Shown here: positions 25,404 to 32,714 of the stretch, piece by piece
How positions within the stretch are numbered: the stretch's first letter is position 1
Layout: every line of letters starts with the position of its first letter
Source of the DNA: Nonomuraea fuscirosea
Lineage (GTDB): Bacteria > Actinomycetota > Actinomycetes > Streptosporangiales > Streptosporangiaceae
DNA length: 64,000 nucleotides
Direction of reading: 5' to 3'
Assembly (NCBI RefSeq): GCF_003001935.1
Contig: NZ_PVNG01000011.1
Coordinates: 62,001 to 126,000 of the forward strand
Position numbers and translations under genes: made by a program
Notes under the pieces: model-generated
The model's input: only the letters and a program-made list of their open reading frames with translations
Told to the model about the DNA's origin: nothing
The model's database searches: none

Positions 25404-25734
25404 ATGCTGATCATGTGCGAACGCGTCGTCCTGGTGAACGGCCTGCCGGGGTCGGGCAAGTCCACACTGGCCCGCGCGCTCGGGCGCGAGCTCGGCTGGC
25501 CGGTCCTGAGCAAGGCGCGAGGTCTGGTGCGACGTGCCGGCCGAGGTCGCGCGGGGCCGGTACGAGCGGCGGGTGCGGTACCCCGTGCACCGGGACCCCT
25601 TCGTCGGGGACGAACGATGGCGGGAATGGGCGGCGGGCGCGCGACCGCCGGCTCTCGGACCCGTGTATTGGCTTGATACCGCGAAAGAAGTGGAAATTAC
25701 TGGACTTGCGGAATTGTGCAGGGCTCCGCAATGA
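25404..25734 (+). pseudogene. Remnant of a small P-loop kinase with an internal deletion
   Basis: The N-terminus CERVVLVNGLPGSGKSTLAR carries an intact Walker A and runs in one frame to LGWPVLSK (about 25514). Directly after, the sequence continues in another frame with EVWCDVPAEVARGRYERR through PVHRDPF and WREWAAGARPPALGPV to a stop at 25734. In intact relatives (about 170-190 residues) these two parts are separated by roughly 70 residues containing the substrate-binding and lid regions. So a deletion plus frame change has removed the middle. The gene cannot encode a working kinase. The lysozyme gene starts inside its last codons. Confidence 0.7.
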
Positions 25735-26744
25735 TCTGCGGCGTGAAACGTCTGTGGTTATACACGGTAATTGCAACGCTTGGTATGACCGGCGTCGCCC
25801 ACGCGGCCGAGGTGCCCGGGGTCGACGTCAGTAACTGGACCGGCGAGATCGACTGGGCCGCGGTGTCCTCCGGCGGCGCGAAGTTCGCCTTCGTGCACGC
25901 CACCGAGGGGACGGACTACACCAATCCCAGTTTCGACGCCCAGTTCGGTGGCTCGGCGTCGGCCGGTCTCGTTCGCGGCGCCTATCACTTCGCGCAACCG
26001 CATGAATCCGATGGGACGGCCCAAGCGGACCATTTTCTACGGAACGGCGGTAACTGGATCAGCGACGGCCAAACGCTTCCCGGTGTTCTCGATTTGGAGG
26101 ACAACCCGTACACGAACACCAACGGCAAGAACAACTGTTACGACCTGTCCGCCGCGGACATGGTCACCTGGATCAAGGACTTTACCAAGAAGTACCGGGC
26201 GGCGACCGGCCGGCACGCGATCATCTACACCACGACGAGCTGGTGGCAGACCTGCACGGGCAACACCACCACGTTCAAGTCGAACCCCCTGTGGCTGGCC
26301 CGCTGGGGCTCCGAGGTGGGCGAGCTGCCGAAGGGCTGGAAGAAGCACACGTTCTGGCAGTCGGCGGAGAAGGGCACGCTGGCCGGCGGCCAGAACGTCT
26401 TCAACGGCTCCGAGTCGCAGCTGAAGTCGCTGGCCAACCCGCCGGCCGAGGTCAAGGTCGGGGGCCGGGCCGTGAGCAGGAAGTCGTACACGGTGACGAT
26501 CTCCAACACGGGCCCGCATCCGGTCAAGGACGTCAAGGTGACCGGGCGGACGTTCGGCGGGCAGCGCGTGGTGAAGGCGCCGGGGTGCACGTTCAGTGGC
26601 ACCGCCGTGACCTGCCGGATCGGGGAGCTGCCGCGCGGGCAGAAGAAGACGTTCGCGATCACGACCAGGCCCACCAGGTCCAAGGGCACCGTCGGCCTGA
26701 ACGTGACGGTGGGTTCGGTGAAACTCGCCCTCAAAGCCCGATAA
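25731..26744 (+). CDS. Secreted GH25 lysozyme (N,O-diacetylmuramidase)
   Basis: A 337-residue secreted cell-wall hydrolase that cleaves the MurNAc-GlcNAc bond. A signal peptide ends near VAHA. The GH25 barrel begins GVDVSNWTGEIDW with the conserved aspartate and contains the catalytic DLEDN near 120. After about residue 230 a beta-sandwich of DUF11/CARDB type (VTISNTGPHPVKDVKV) follows, possibly wall-binding. Start uncertain: ATG 25731 is used; GTG 25743 would give a signal peptide starting VKRLWLY. Upstream DNA is the kinase remnant. It is close to an NlpC/P60 gene, so both may act in peptidoglycan turnover. Confidence 0.88.
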   Translation: MICGVKRLWLYTVIATLGMTGVAHAAEVPGVDVSNWTGEIDWAAVSSGGAKFAFVHATEGTDYTNPSFDAQFGGSASAGLVRGAYHFAQPHESDGTAQADHFLRNGGNWISDGQTLPGVLDLEDNPYTNTNGKNNCYDLSAADMVTWIKDFTKKYRAATGRHAIIYTTTSWWQTCTGNTTTFKSNPLWLARWGSEVGELPKGWKKHTFWQSAEKGTLAGGQNVFNGSESQLKSLANPPAEVKVGGRAVSRKSYTVTISNTGPHPVKDVKVTGRTFGGQRVVKAPGCTFSGTAVTCRIGELPRGQKKTFAITTRPTRSKGTVGLNVTVGSVKLALKAR

Positions 26745-26785
26745 GGCAGGATAAATACGAAGGCTGATGCTTCGGGGGGTGTGGG

Positions 26786-27313
26786 ATGAAACGGCGGTTA
26801 GCTGTGGCGGCGGCGCTGCTCCTGCTGACCGCCACGGCCTCGGTGCCGCTCGGGCTGTCCGTGCCGCCGCTGGTCGTCCGGATCGCGTACGAGATCGAGC
26901 GGCACGGCATCGTGTACTCCTGGGGCGGCGGCCACGGCGTGGACCCCGGCCCCTCCAAGGGGACGTGCCGGGGCTACCGGGGCAGCATCAGGCCCTGCCC
27001 GGCCGCCAGGACGCGGGGGCTCGACTGCTCGGGCTTCACCCGGTGGGTCTACGCCCTGACGTACGGCGAGGACGTGCTCGGGCCGGGCAACACCGACGAC
27101 CACCTGCGCAAGATGCGCCGCGTCTCCCGCGCCAGGCCCGGTGACCTGGTCTTCTTCGGCAAGGTCACGAAGCGGTCGGTCAGGACCCACCACGTGGGCG
27201 TCTACCTGGGCGGCGGGAAGATGATGAACGCGCCGGAGACCGGGGCCCTGGTCAGGATCGACACGATCAAGAAGAAGAAGGACTTCGCCGGCTTCTACCG
27301 ATACCGACGGTGA
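26786..27313 (+). CDS. Secreted NlpC/P60 peptidoglycan endopeptidase
   Basis: A 175-residue protein with a signal peptide (MKRRLAVAAALLLLTATASV) and a minimal NlpC/P60 domain. The catalytic cysteine is in GLDCSGFTRWVY near 84 and the histidine in THHVGVYLGGG near 136. The WGGGHG motif before the cysteine is typical of the family. It cleaves peptide stems of peptidoglycan. There is no LysM, SH3 or coiled-coil targeting domain. A GGGG-rich site precedes the ATG. It lies 41 bp after the GH25 gene, so co-transcription is likely. Confidence 0.88.
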   Translation: MKRRLAVAAALLLLTATASVPLGLSVPPLVVRIAYEIERHGIVYSWGGGHGVDPGPSKGTCRGYRGSIRPCPAARTRGLDCSGFTRWVYALTYGEDVLGPGNTDDHLRKMRRVSRARPGDLVFFGKVTKRSVRTHHVGVYLGGGKMMNAPETGALVRIDTIKKKKDFAGFYRYRR

Positions 27314-27378
27314 CGCCTACCGGTTCGGTATGGCCGGTAACGGGAGTGACGGGGCAAAAATGAGAGACCCCGAGGCTA

Positions 27379-27621
27379 ATGTGTGCGGCTATGGAGAGGC
27401 GATGGGTCGGCCTGGACGGCATTGAAGTCGTGGGCGCCCTGCGGGCCGGGCGGCAGGTGCTCCGGGTGCGCAGGAACGGGTGGGTGGTCGCCGACTGCAC
27501 CTCTGTGGCGGAGGTGGCCAGACACGTCGATCTGGCCGACCTGTGCGAGGTGATCGAGCTCGCGCCACGGCGCGGCGCGACGCCGCGGGCGACCGCCGGA
27601 ACGAGTTCGCATCATGGCTGA
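27379..27621 (+). CDS. Small hypothetical protein upstream of tRNA-Thr
   Basis: Up to 80 residues, beginning MCAAMERRWVGLDGIEVVG (the ATG at 27391 is an alternative). The core, EVVGALRAGRQVLRVRRNGWVVADCTSVAEVARHVDLADL, looks like a short alpha/beta domain and the C-terminus is a disordered Arg/Ser/His tail. No family recognised. GC skew and codon use match neighbouring genes. Confidence 0.5.
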   Translation: MCAAMERRWVGLDGIEVVGALRAGRQVLRVRRNGWVVADCTSVAEVARHVDLADLCEVIELAPRRGATPRATAGTSSHHG

Positions 27622-27635
27622 GCGCCGTGTATGGT
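27606..27635 (+). promoter_or_regulatory. Probable tRNA-Thr promoter
   Basis: TTCGCA (27606-27611), 18 bases, TATGGT (27630-27635). Transcription would start near the base of a 9-bp hairpin, GCCTGTCCG (27639-27647) with CGGACAGGC (27654-27662), that overlaps the first two bases of the tRNA and would have to be removed by RNase P. Confidence 0.4.
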
Positions 27636-27660
27636 TATGCCTGTCCGCAGCGCCGGACAG

Positions 27661-27733
27661 GCCCCTATAGCTCAGTCGGCAGAGCGTCTCCATGGTAAGG
27701 AGAAGGTCAACGGTTCGATTCCGTTTGGGGGCT
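27661..27733 (+). tRNA. tRNA-Thr (anticodon GGT)
   Basis: A 73-base cloverleaf: acceptor GCCCCTA with TGGGGGC, D arm GCTC/GAGC, anticodon stem TCTCC/GGAGA with loop ATGGTAA (anticodon GGT, reading ACC/ACT), T arm AACGG-TTCGATT-CCGTT, discriminator T. CCA is not encoded. Position 6 of the acceptor is a T-G wobble. Confidence 0.95.
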
Positions 27734-28179
27734 CGCACACTGAACAGGCAGAACGCCCGGTCCGATGAAAATCGGAGCCGGGCGTTTCCGGTTTCCGGCA
27801 CCTTCCGCCGGGCCGCGCCAAGGACGCGCGAGGGCCGCGCCGGGGGTTCGCGAGAGGACCCGAGCCGCATACGAGGCAGGGGCGCTTAAGGCCCTCTCCG
27901 CGGACCCGCGACTGGATAACGGAACGGTCACGATGACAGTCTCGAGCGGCGGCGCACGCGGCCACCGTAGTGTCACCCAGGTCGGCTGCCGGTAGTCCGG
28001 CGGAGAGCTGCTACGCTGACCCTGCTCGTATGGGGGGCGGCAGGCGGGGCTGTCGTTAATGATTTCGGTTGCGGGGCCTTCCTGAGGCATACTGGGAAGC
28101 ACCCCGCCCGACCGGGTGAGTTACTAAGGTGCTCGCCGTGTCGGGTATCCTCTACGGGCCGGGTCGATTCCGGCCCAAA
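27734..28179. other. Non-coding stretch between tRNA-Thr and tRNA-Met
   Basis: 446 bp with no credible gene. It holds the tRNA-Thr terminator (27752-27786) and, near its end, TATCCT (28146-28151) preceded at 19 bases by TTACTA (28121-28126), a weak promoter candidate for tRNA-Met and rpmG. Nothing else is supported. Confidence 0.5.
27752..27786 (+). terminator. Terminator hairpin after tRNA-Thr
   Basis: AACGCCCGG-TCCGAT pairs with ATCGGA-G-CCGGGCGTT: a 15-bp stem with a single bulged G and a GAAA tetraloop. It has a short T run (TTTCC) after the arm. The stem is very stable and correctly placed 19 bases after the tRNA. Confidence 0.8.
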
Positions 28180-28253
28180 GGCGGAGTAGCTCAGTCAGGC
28201 AGAGCAAACGGCTCATAATCGTTGTGTCGCCGGTTCAAGTCCGGCCTCCGCTA
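28180..28253 (+). tRNA. tRNA-Met (anticodon CAT), elongator type
   Basis: A 74-base cloverleaf: acceptor GGCGGAG with CTCCGCT (G1-T72 wobble, as in other actinobacterial elongator tRNA-Met), D arm GCTC/GAGC, anticodon stem AACGG/TCGTT with loop CTCATAA, T arm GCCGG-TTCAAGT-CCGGC, discriminator A. It lacks the GGG/CCC anticodon-stem pairs of initiator tRNA. It is 71 bp upstream of rpmG and probably co-transcribed. Confidence 0.93.
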
Positions 28254-28324
28254 CTGCCCCAACCCAGGTCCACCGGCCTGGGTACGGGCGTGTCCATGTC
28301 CCGAACGTAGAAAGGCACTCCCAA

Positions 28325-28489
28325 GTGGCTGCCACCGACGTTAGGCCTAAGATCACGCTGGCCTGCCAGGAGTGCAAGCACCGCAACTACATCACGCGGA
28401 AGAACCGGCGCAACGACCCGGATCGGCTTGAGCTGAAGAAGTACTGCCCCAACTGCCGCTGCCACCGCGCGCACCGCGAGACCCGCTAG
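28325..28489 (+). CDS. rpmG: Ribosomal protein bL33
   Basis: A 54-residue protein of the 50S subunit, near the E site. The sequence MAATDVRPKITLACQECKHR has CxxC at 14-17 and a second CxxC (CPNC) at 41-44, so this is the zinc-binding (C+) form, not the zinc-free paralogue made under zinc limitation. GTG start, with GAAAGG 11 bases upstream. A terminator hairpin follows at 28533. Its position before two MaoC dehydratases matches the conserved rpmG-hadA-hadB order of actinobacteria. Confidence 0.95.
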   Translation: MAATDVRPKITLACQECKHRNYITRKNRRNDPDRLELKKYCPNCRCHRAHRETR

Positions 28490-28532
28490 GGTCCAGGGCA
28501 GGGCTGCTGGCCCCACTCTTTTCACAACGCGC

Positions 28533-28561
28533 AACCGGCGTCCCCTAGCAGGGCGCCGGTT
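28533..28561 (+). terminator. Terminator hairpin after rpmG
   Basis: AACCGGCG and CGCCGGTT form an 8-bp stem (28533-28540 with 28554-28561), extended inside by CCC/GGG. It is followed by TTCGTCGTG, a weak T-rich tract. Located 43 bases after the rpmG stop. Confidence 0.65.
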
Positions 28562-28689
28562 TCGTCGTGTCTGCGTGTCCCTCCGCTCGCGTCCAGGGCA
28601 AAAAGCAGGCCATCACCAGGGACAGCCGAACCTTGTTCTGTTAGCGTCGGCCTCATCAGCCGCCGGGACGGACATGCGAGGGAGCAGCG

Positions 28690-29139
28690 ATGGCCCTGAA
28701 TCGTGACTTCGTGGGCAGAACCTATCCGCCCAGTGCCCCGTACGAGGTCAGCCGCGTGAAGATCAGGGAGTTCGCCGCCGCGATCGGGGACCACAACCCG
28801 CTCTACCGCGACCAGGAGGCCGCCCAGGCCGCCGGATACCCCGACGTGATCGCGCCACCCACCTTCCCCATCGTGTTCAGCCTGCAGAGCGGCGGCGGGG
28901 CGCTGGTGGACCCCGATCTCGGGCTCAACCTGGCCATGGTCGTCCACGGCGAGCAGCGTTTCGAGTACACCCGGCCGGTCCACGCCGGCGACCGGCTCGT
29001 CATGACCTCCACGATCACCGACATCCGCACCGCCGGGCGCAACGAACTGCTCACCGTGAAGAGCGACGTGCGGACGGTCGAGGGTGAGCCGGTCTGCGTG
29101 ACGTACAACACGATCGTCGAGCGCGGAGGGGCGGGCTGA
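28690..29139 (+). CDS. MaoC-like (3R)-hydroxyacyl dehydratase subunit, HadA-like
   Basis: A 149-residue single hot-dog protein of the MaoC_dehydrat_N / FAS1-DH group (NRDFVGRTYPPSAPYEVSRVKIREFAAAIGD). In mycobacteria the equivalent, HadA, pairs with HadB in the type II fatty acid synthase dehydratase. The hot-dog core is present but the catalytic motif with Asp and His lies in the partner. Stop and next start are one base apart, and rpmG lies upstream, so the conserved rpmG-hadA-hadB context supports this. Not named hadA outright because these lineages do not make mycolates. Confidence 0.85.
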   Translation: MALNRDFVGRTYPPSAPYEVSRVKIREFAAAIGDHNPLYRDQEAAQAAGYPDVIAPPTFPIVFSLQSGGGALVDPDLGLNLAMVVHGEQRFEYTRPVHAGDRLVMTSTITDIRTAGRNELLTVKSDVRTVEGEPVCVTYNTIVERGGAG

Positions 29140-29140
29140 G

Positions 29141-29569
29141 ATGAGTGCCGCGGTGAGGTACGACGAGGTCGAGGCGGGGCAGGAGATCCCGGCCGTGGAC
29201 TACAACGTGCGCCGGCTCAATCTGGTGATGTACGCCGGCGCGTCCGGCGACTTCAACCAGATCCACTGGAACGAGCGCTTCGCCAAGATGGTGGGCCTGC
29301 CCGACGTGATCGCGCACGGCATGTTCACGATGGCGCAGGCCGGGCGGTTCGTCACCGACTGGGCCGGCGATCCGGGCGCGGTGGTGGACTTCGGGGTGCG
29401 GTTCTCCTCGATGGTGGTCGTGCCCGACGACGACCAGGGGGCCACGGTCACGGTCAGCGGGGTCGTGGAGGAGAAGCTGGAGGACAAGAAGGTGGTCATC
29501 GGGCTGACCGCCCGGTCGGGCGACGCACGGGTGCTGTCCAAGGCCCGCGCGGTGGTCCAGCTCACCTGA
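29141..29569 (+). CDS. MaoC-like (3R)-hydroxyacyl dehydratase catalytic subunit, HadB-like
   Basis: A 142-residue hot-dog protein with the hydratase-2 motif: DFNQIHWNERFAKMVGLPDV carries catalytic D and H at about 37 and 42, followed by AHGMFTMAQAGR. It would provide the active site of a heterodimer with the upstream subunit, dehydrating 3-hydroxyacyl-ACP in fatty acid elongation. ATG overlaps the end region of the upstream gene. Its stop is inside a 17-bp tandem repeat. Confidence 0.88.
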   Translation: MSAAVRYDEVEAGQEIPAVDYNVRRLNLVMYAGASGDFNQIHWNERFAKMVGLPDVIAHGMFTMAQAGRFVTDWAGDPGAVVDFGVRFSSMVVVPDDDQGATVTVSGVVEEKLEDKKVVIGLTARSGDARVLSKARAVVQLT

Positions 29570-29594
29570 CGTCCGGGCTCACCTGACGTCCGGG
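29561..29594. repeat. 17-bp tandem repeat at a gene end
   Basis: CTCACCTGACGTCCGGG occurs at 29561-29577 and 29578-29594, then decays into GCTCGCCCGG-type units up to about 29650. The first unit contains the dehydratase TGA. Confidence 0.85.
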
Positions 29595-29703
29595 CTCGCC
29601 CGGCCCCGGCTCGCCCGACACCCCGCCCGCCCGCAGGCCCGCTCGCCTCACGTCCCGCCTCGGCGGTGATAGGGCGGACGGGTCTCGGGTAGCGCGTCTC
29701 CGT

Positions 29704-30858
29704 ATGAGTGATGTTGTGCGAAAGGTCTGGCCCACCGTTCGATCGATCCCCGTCTCCGCGGTGACCGACACCAAGCCGCCGGGTCACCTCAAACCCGCCC
29801 GGATCGAGCAGGTGGCCGGCACGGCCGGCACCGGCCGCGACACCGCGGGCGGCGCCGGCGAACCAGGCGCGGAGGCCGCCCCGGCCCCCGCGCCGGTGGC
29901 GGCGACGGGCGTCGGCACGGCGGGCACCAAGCGGACCAGGAGGAGCGCGGGAGCCGCGGCCACGCGAACGGGCGCGAGCCCCAACCCCGCCGCCGACCTG
30001 GGCTTCTCCGGCGACCCCGGCCAGCACGGCGACCCCGATGACGGGATGTTGCACGCCCAGCGCGCCTGGGACGCCTCGCTGGCCACCAACCGCCTGGACG
30101 ACCAGGGCGTGAACCTCGAACGGCAGCGGGTGGAGACCAAGGGCGTCACCGCCGGCGTCGCGCTGCTGGTCGACGGCTGGCCCGAGGACGTCAGGCGGTG
30201 CGTGGAGTCGGTGATCGAGCACACCGGCGCGCACGTGCTCGCTCTCGACCTCGGCGACGTGGACGGCGCCGGCGACGTGCTGGAGGAGCTGGCCGAGCGC
30301 CACCCCGAGCGGATCACCGCCTGGCACGTGAGCGAGACACCCCACTGGCGGGGCGGCACCGCGACCTGGGGCGAGAGCAGGGCCAAGCTGCTGCGGCTGG
30401 ACGAGTCCGAGGTGCACGTGCTGATGGAGACGAACGTCGTGCTCCGCGGCGACGCGCTGACCCCGCTGATCGCCGCAATCGTCGAGGGCGCGGTGGCCGC
30501 CGGGTGGAGAGGGCTGAAGCCGGTGGCGGCGGAGGAGCCCGACCCGGCCAGGGAGAGCACTGGCGACGTCGGCCCCAGGACGGTGTGGCGGGAGGCGGAT
30601 CCCGGCACCGTACGGGCGCTGAGCGGCGAGCTCATCGCCGTCCGCAGGGCCCAGGCGTTCGGCGCGCTGCCCGAGGACGCCCACTACGGCCGGTACGCCG
30701 ATCTGGAGCTCTCGCTGGCCCTGCCCGGCCACCTGGTCGTCCCCCACCGGCGGCTGCCGGTGACGCTGCTGGGCCGGCACGACGTGGCCGGCGACTACGC
30801 GGAGCGGGAGTCCCGGCGCAACTATGACGGGGTGCTGCGCAGGCTGCGCGCCTCATAA
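29704..30858 (+). CDS. Protein with disordered N-terminus and glycosyltransferase 2-like domain
   Basis: A 384-residue protein. Residues 30-135 are Ala/Gly/Pro/Thr-rich and probably disordered. Residues about 140-384 resemble a GT-A fold (GVALLVDGWPEDVRRCVESVIEHTGAHVLALDLGD) as in family 2 glycosyltransferases, but the metal-binding DxD is replaced by METNVVLRG near 250, so catalysis is doubtful. It lies between the dehydratase genes and murB, a conserved position in related actinomycetes as far as I recall. Function unknown. Confidence 0.7.
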   Translation: MSDVVRKVWPTVRSIPVSAVTDTKPPGHLKPARIEQVAGTAGTGRDTAGGAGEPGAEAAPAPAPVAATGVGTAGTKRTRRSAGAAATRTGASPNPAADLGFSGDPGQHGDPDDGMLHAQRAWDASLATNRLDDQGVNLERQRVETKGVTAGVALLVDGWPEDVRRCVESVIEHTGAHVLALDLGDVDGAGDVLEELAERHPERITAWHVSETPHWRGGTATWGESRAKLLRLDESEVHVLMETNVVLRGDALTPLIAAIVEGAVAAGWRGLKPVAAEEPDPARESTGDVGPRTVWREADPGTVRALSGELIAVRRAQAFGALPEDAHYGRYADLELSLALPGHLVVPHRRLPVTLLGRHDVAGDYAERESRRNYDGVLRRLRAS

Positions 30859-30869
30859 GCTGTCTGGTC

Positions 30870-31907
30870 ATGGAGAACCTCGCGCCGTACACCACGCTGA
30901 GCCTGGGCGGCCCCGCCCGCGAGTTCGCCGAGGCCACCTCGGCCGAGCAGCTCGTGTCCCTGATCGCCGACGCCGACAGGAACGCGGTGCCCACGCTGGT
31001 GCTGGGCGGAGGCAGCAACGTCGTGGTGGCCGACGAGGGGTTCGACGGGCTGGTCATCAAGGTCGCGACCGAGGGTGTGACCGTCTCCCGCGACGGCGAG
31101 CAGGCCGTGGTGACGGTCGAGGCGGGCGAGGACTGGGACCGGCTCGTGGCCCGCGCGGTGGCCGAGGGCTGGTCGGGCATCGAGTGCATGTCCGGCGTGC
31201 CGGGGCAGGTGGGCTCGACGCCCATCCAGAACGTCGGCGCGTACGGCCAGGAGGTGTCCCAGACCGTCCGGTGCGTCCGCGCCTACGACCGGCTCACCCG
31301 GCAGGTGATCGACCTGGAGGCGCGGCAGTGCGGCTTCGCCTACCGCGACAGTGTCTTCAAGCGGGACCTGAGCCGGTACGTCGTGCTGGCGGTGACGTAC
31401 GCGCTCGACCAGTCCGAGCTGTCCGGCCCTGTGGCTTACGAGGAGCTGGCCGCGCGGCTGGACACCGTGGCGGGAGGCCGGGTGCCGCTCGCGCGGGCCC
31501 GTGAGACCGTGCTGGCGCTGCGGCGGGGCAAGGGCATGGTGCTCGACCCCGACGACCCCGACACGAGGAGCGCCGGCTCGTTCTTCACCAACCCGATCCT
31601 CACGGCGGAGGAGGCGGAGGAGCTCGCGGTGCGGGCTCCCGGGCATCCGCGCTGGGACGTGCCGGGCGGCCTGATCAAGGTGCCCGCCGCGTGGCTGATC
31701 GAGCAGGCCGGCTACCCGAAGGGTTACGAGCGCGGCCCGGCGCGGATCTCGACCAAGCACACGCTCGCCCTCACCAACCCGACCGGCCGCGCCACCACCG
31801 CCGACCTGCTGGCCCTGGCCAGGGAGGTGCGCGACGGCGTCCGCGAGAAGTTCGGGGTGACGCTGGTCAACGAGCCGGTGCTGGTGGGCTGCACCCTGGG
31901 GGAATAG
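30870..31907 (+). CDS. murB: UDP-N-acetylenolpyruvoylglucosamine reductase
   Basis: A 345-residue FAD enzyme that uses NADPH to reduce UDP-GlcNAc-enolpyruvate to UDP-MurNAc in peptidoglycan synthesis. The FAD_binding_4 part has LGGGSNVVVAD near 46; ECMSGVPGQVGSTPIQNVGAYGQE near 105-128 is the type I signature; AYRDSVFK, SAGSFFTNP (proton-donor serine) and the C-terminal NEPVLVG glutamate are all present. The 11-bp gap to the upstream gene suggests co-transcription. Essential housekeeping gene. Confidence 0.95.
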   Translation: MENLAPYTTLSLGGPAREFAEATSAEQLVSLIADADRNAVPTLVLGGGSNVVVADEGFDGLVIKVATEGVTVSRDGEQAVVTVEAGEDWDRLVARAVAEGWSGIECMSGVPGQVGSTPIQNVGAYGQEVSQTVRCVRAYDRLTRQVIDLEARQCGFAYRDSVFKRDLSRYVVLAVTYALDQSELSGPVAYEELAARLDTVAGGRVPLARARETVLALRRGKGMVLDPDDPDTRSAGSFFTNPILTAEEAEELAVRAPGHPRWDVPGGLIKVPAAWLIEQAGYPKGYERGPARISTKHTLALTNPTGRATTADLLALAREVRDGVREKFGVTLVNEPVLVGCTLGE

Positions 31908-31943
31908 CTCCCGCGCGACGCCTGTTAGGGTGGTGCGGAATTA

Positions 31944-32036
31944 CCGAAGGGGAGTAGTCCCAATCGCGTGGTCGACACACTGGCGCTTCACCGCGCCCGG
32001 TCACGCGGGCCTCAGACGGGCGGACGAGACCTTCGG
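31944..32036 (+). ncRNA. yybP-ykoY manganese riboswitch
   Basis: P1 forms between CCGAAGG (31944-31950) and CCTTCGG (32030-32036). The conserved GGAGTAG (31951-31957) and ACGAGACC (32024-32031) that make the metal-binding loops of this family are in the expected places on either side. The following 98 bases can form a long hairpin (CCGGGCCGAAG with CTTCCGGCCCGG), the probable expression platform for the TTG start of the GDT1-family gene. In this class Mn2+ binding switches on efflux genes. Confidence 0.85.
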
Positions 32037-32134
32037 CCTGGCAGTCATGGTGACCAAGACGCTGCCGGGCCGAAGTCGTGCCCGAAAAACTCCCCGGGCG
32101 TCTGCTTCCGGCCCGGTCGCGCGGAAGAGGACCG

Positions 32135-32701
32135 TTGGAAGCGTTCTGGATCAGTCTCGCCGTCATCTTCGTGGCGGAACTGGGCGACAAGAGCCAGTTG
32201 ATGGCGATGACCTTCGCGACCCGTTTCAAGGCCTGGCCCGTGCTGGCCGGCATCACGATCGCGACGACCGTCGTGCACCTGCTCAGCGTGGCCGTGGGCG
32301 GCCTGATCGGCGGCGCGCTGCCGACGACGGCGATCAGCGTGGTGGCCGGGCTGGCCTTCCTCGCGTTCGCCGTGTGGACGTGGCGGGGCGACGAGCTGAC
32401 CGAGGAGGAGTCGAAGAAGGCCCAGCGCACCACCAGGAACGCCCTGATCGCGGTGACGGTGGCGTTCTTCCTGAGCGAGCTGGGCGACAAGACCATGCTG
32501 GCCACCATCACGCTGGCCACCCGGCACGACTGGGTGGGCACCTGGATCGGCTCCACGGTCGGCATGGTGGCCGCGGACGCGCTGGCCATCGTGGTGGGGC
32601 GGCTGCTCGGCAAGCACCTGCCCGAGAAGGTCATCCGTTACGGCGCCGCCGCCGCGTTCGCCGTCTTCGGCGTCGTGCTGCTGGTCGAAGCCCTCATCTA
32701 G
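32135..32701 (+). CDS. TMEM165/GDT1-family divalent cation transporter
   Basis: A 188-residue protein with six predicted helices arranged as two repeats, each carrying the family ELGDK(S/T) motif (VAELGDKSQL near 15 and LSELGDKTML near 119) that binds the metal. Bacterial members export Mn2+ (MneA-like) or move Ca2+. The yybP-ykoY element upstream makes manganese export the likely role. The start is TTG 32135 with AGAGGA at 5 bases; the in-frame ATG at 32078 would lie inside the riboswitch expression platform. Confidence 0.88.
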   Translation: MEAFWISLAVIFVAELGDKSQLMAMTFATRFKAWPVLAGITIATTVVHLLSVAVGGLIGGALPTTAISVVAGLAFLAFAVWTWRGDELTEEESKKAQRTTRNALIAVTVAFFLSELGDKTMLATITLATRHDWVGTWIGSTVGMVAADALAIVVGRLLGKHLPEKVIRYGAAAAFAVFGVVLLVEALI

Positions 32702-32714
32702 CCGGCAGCGACGC

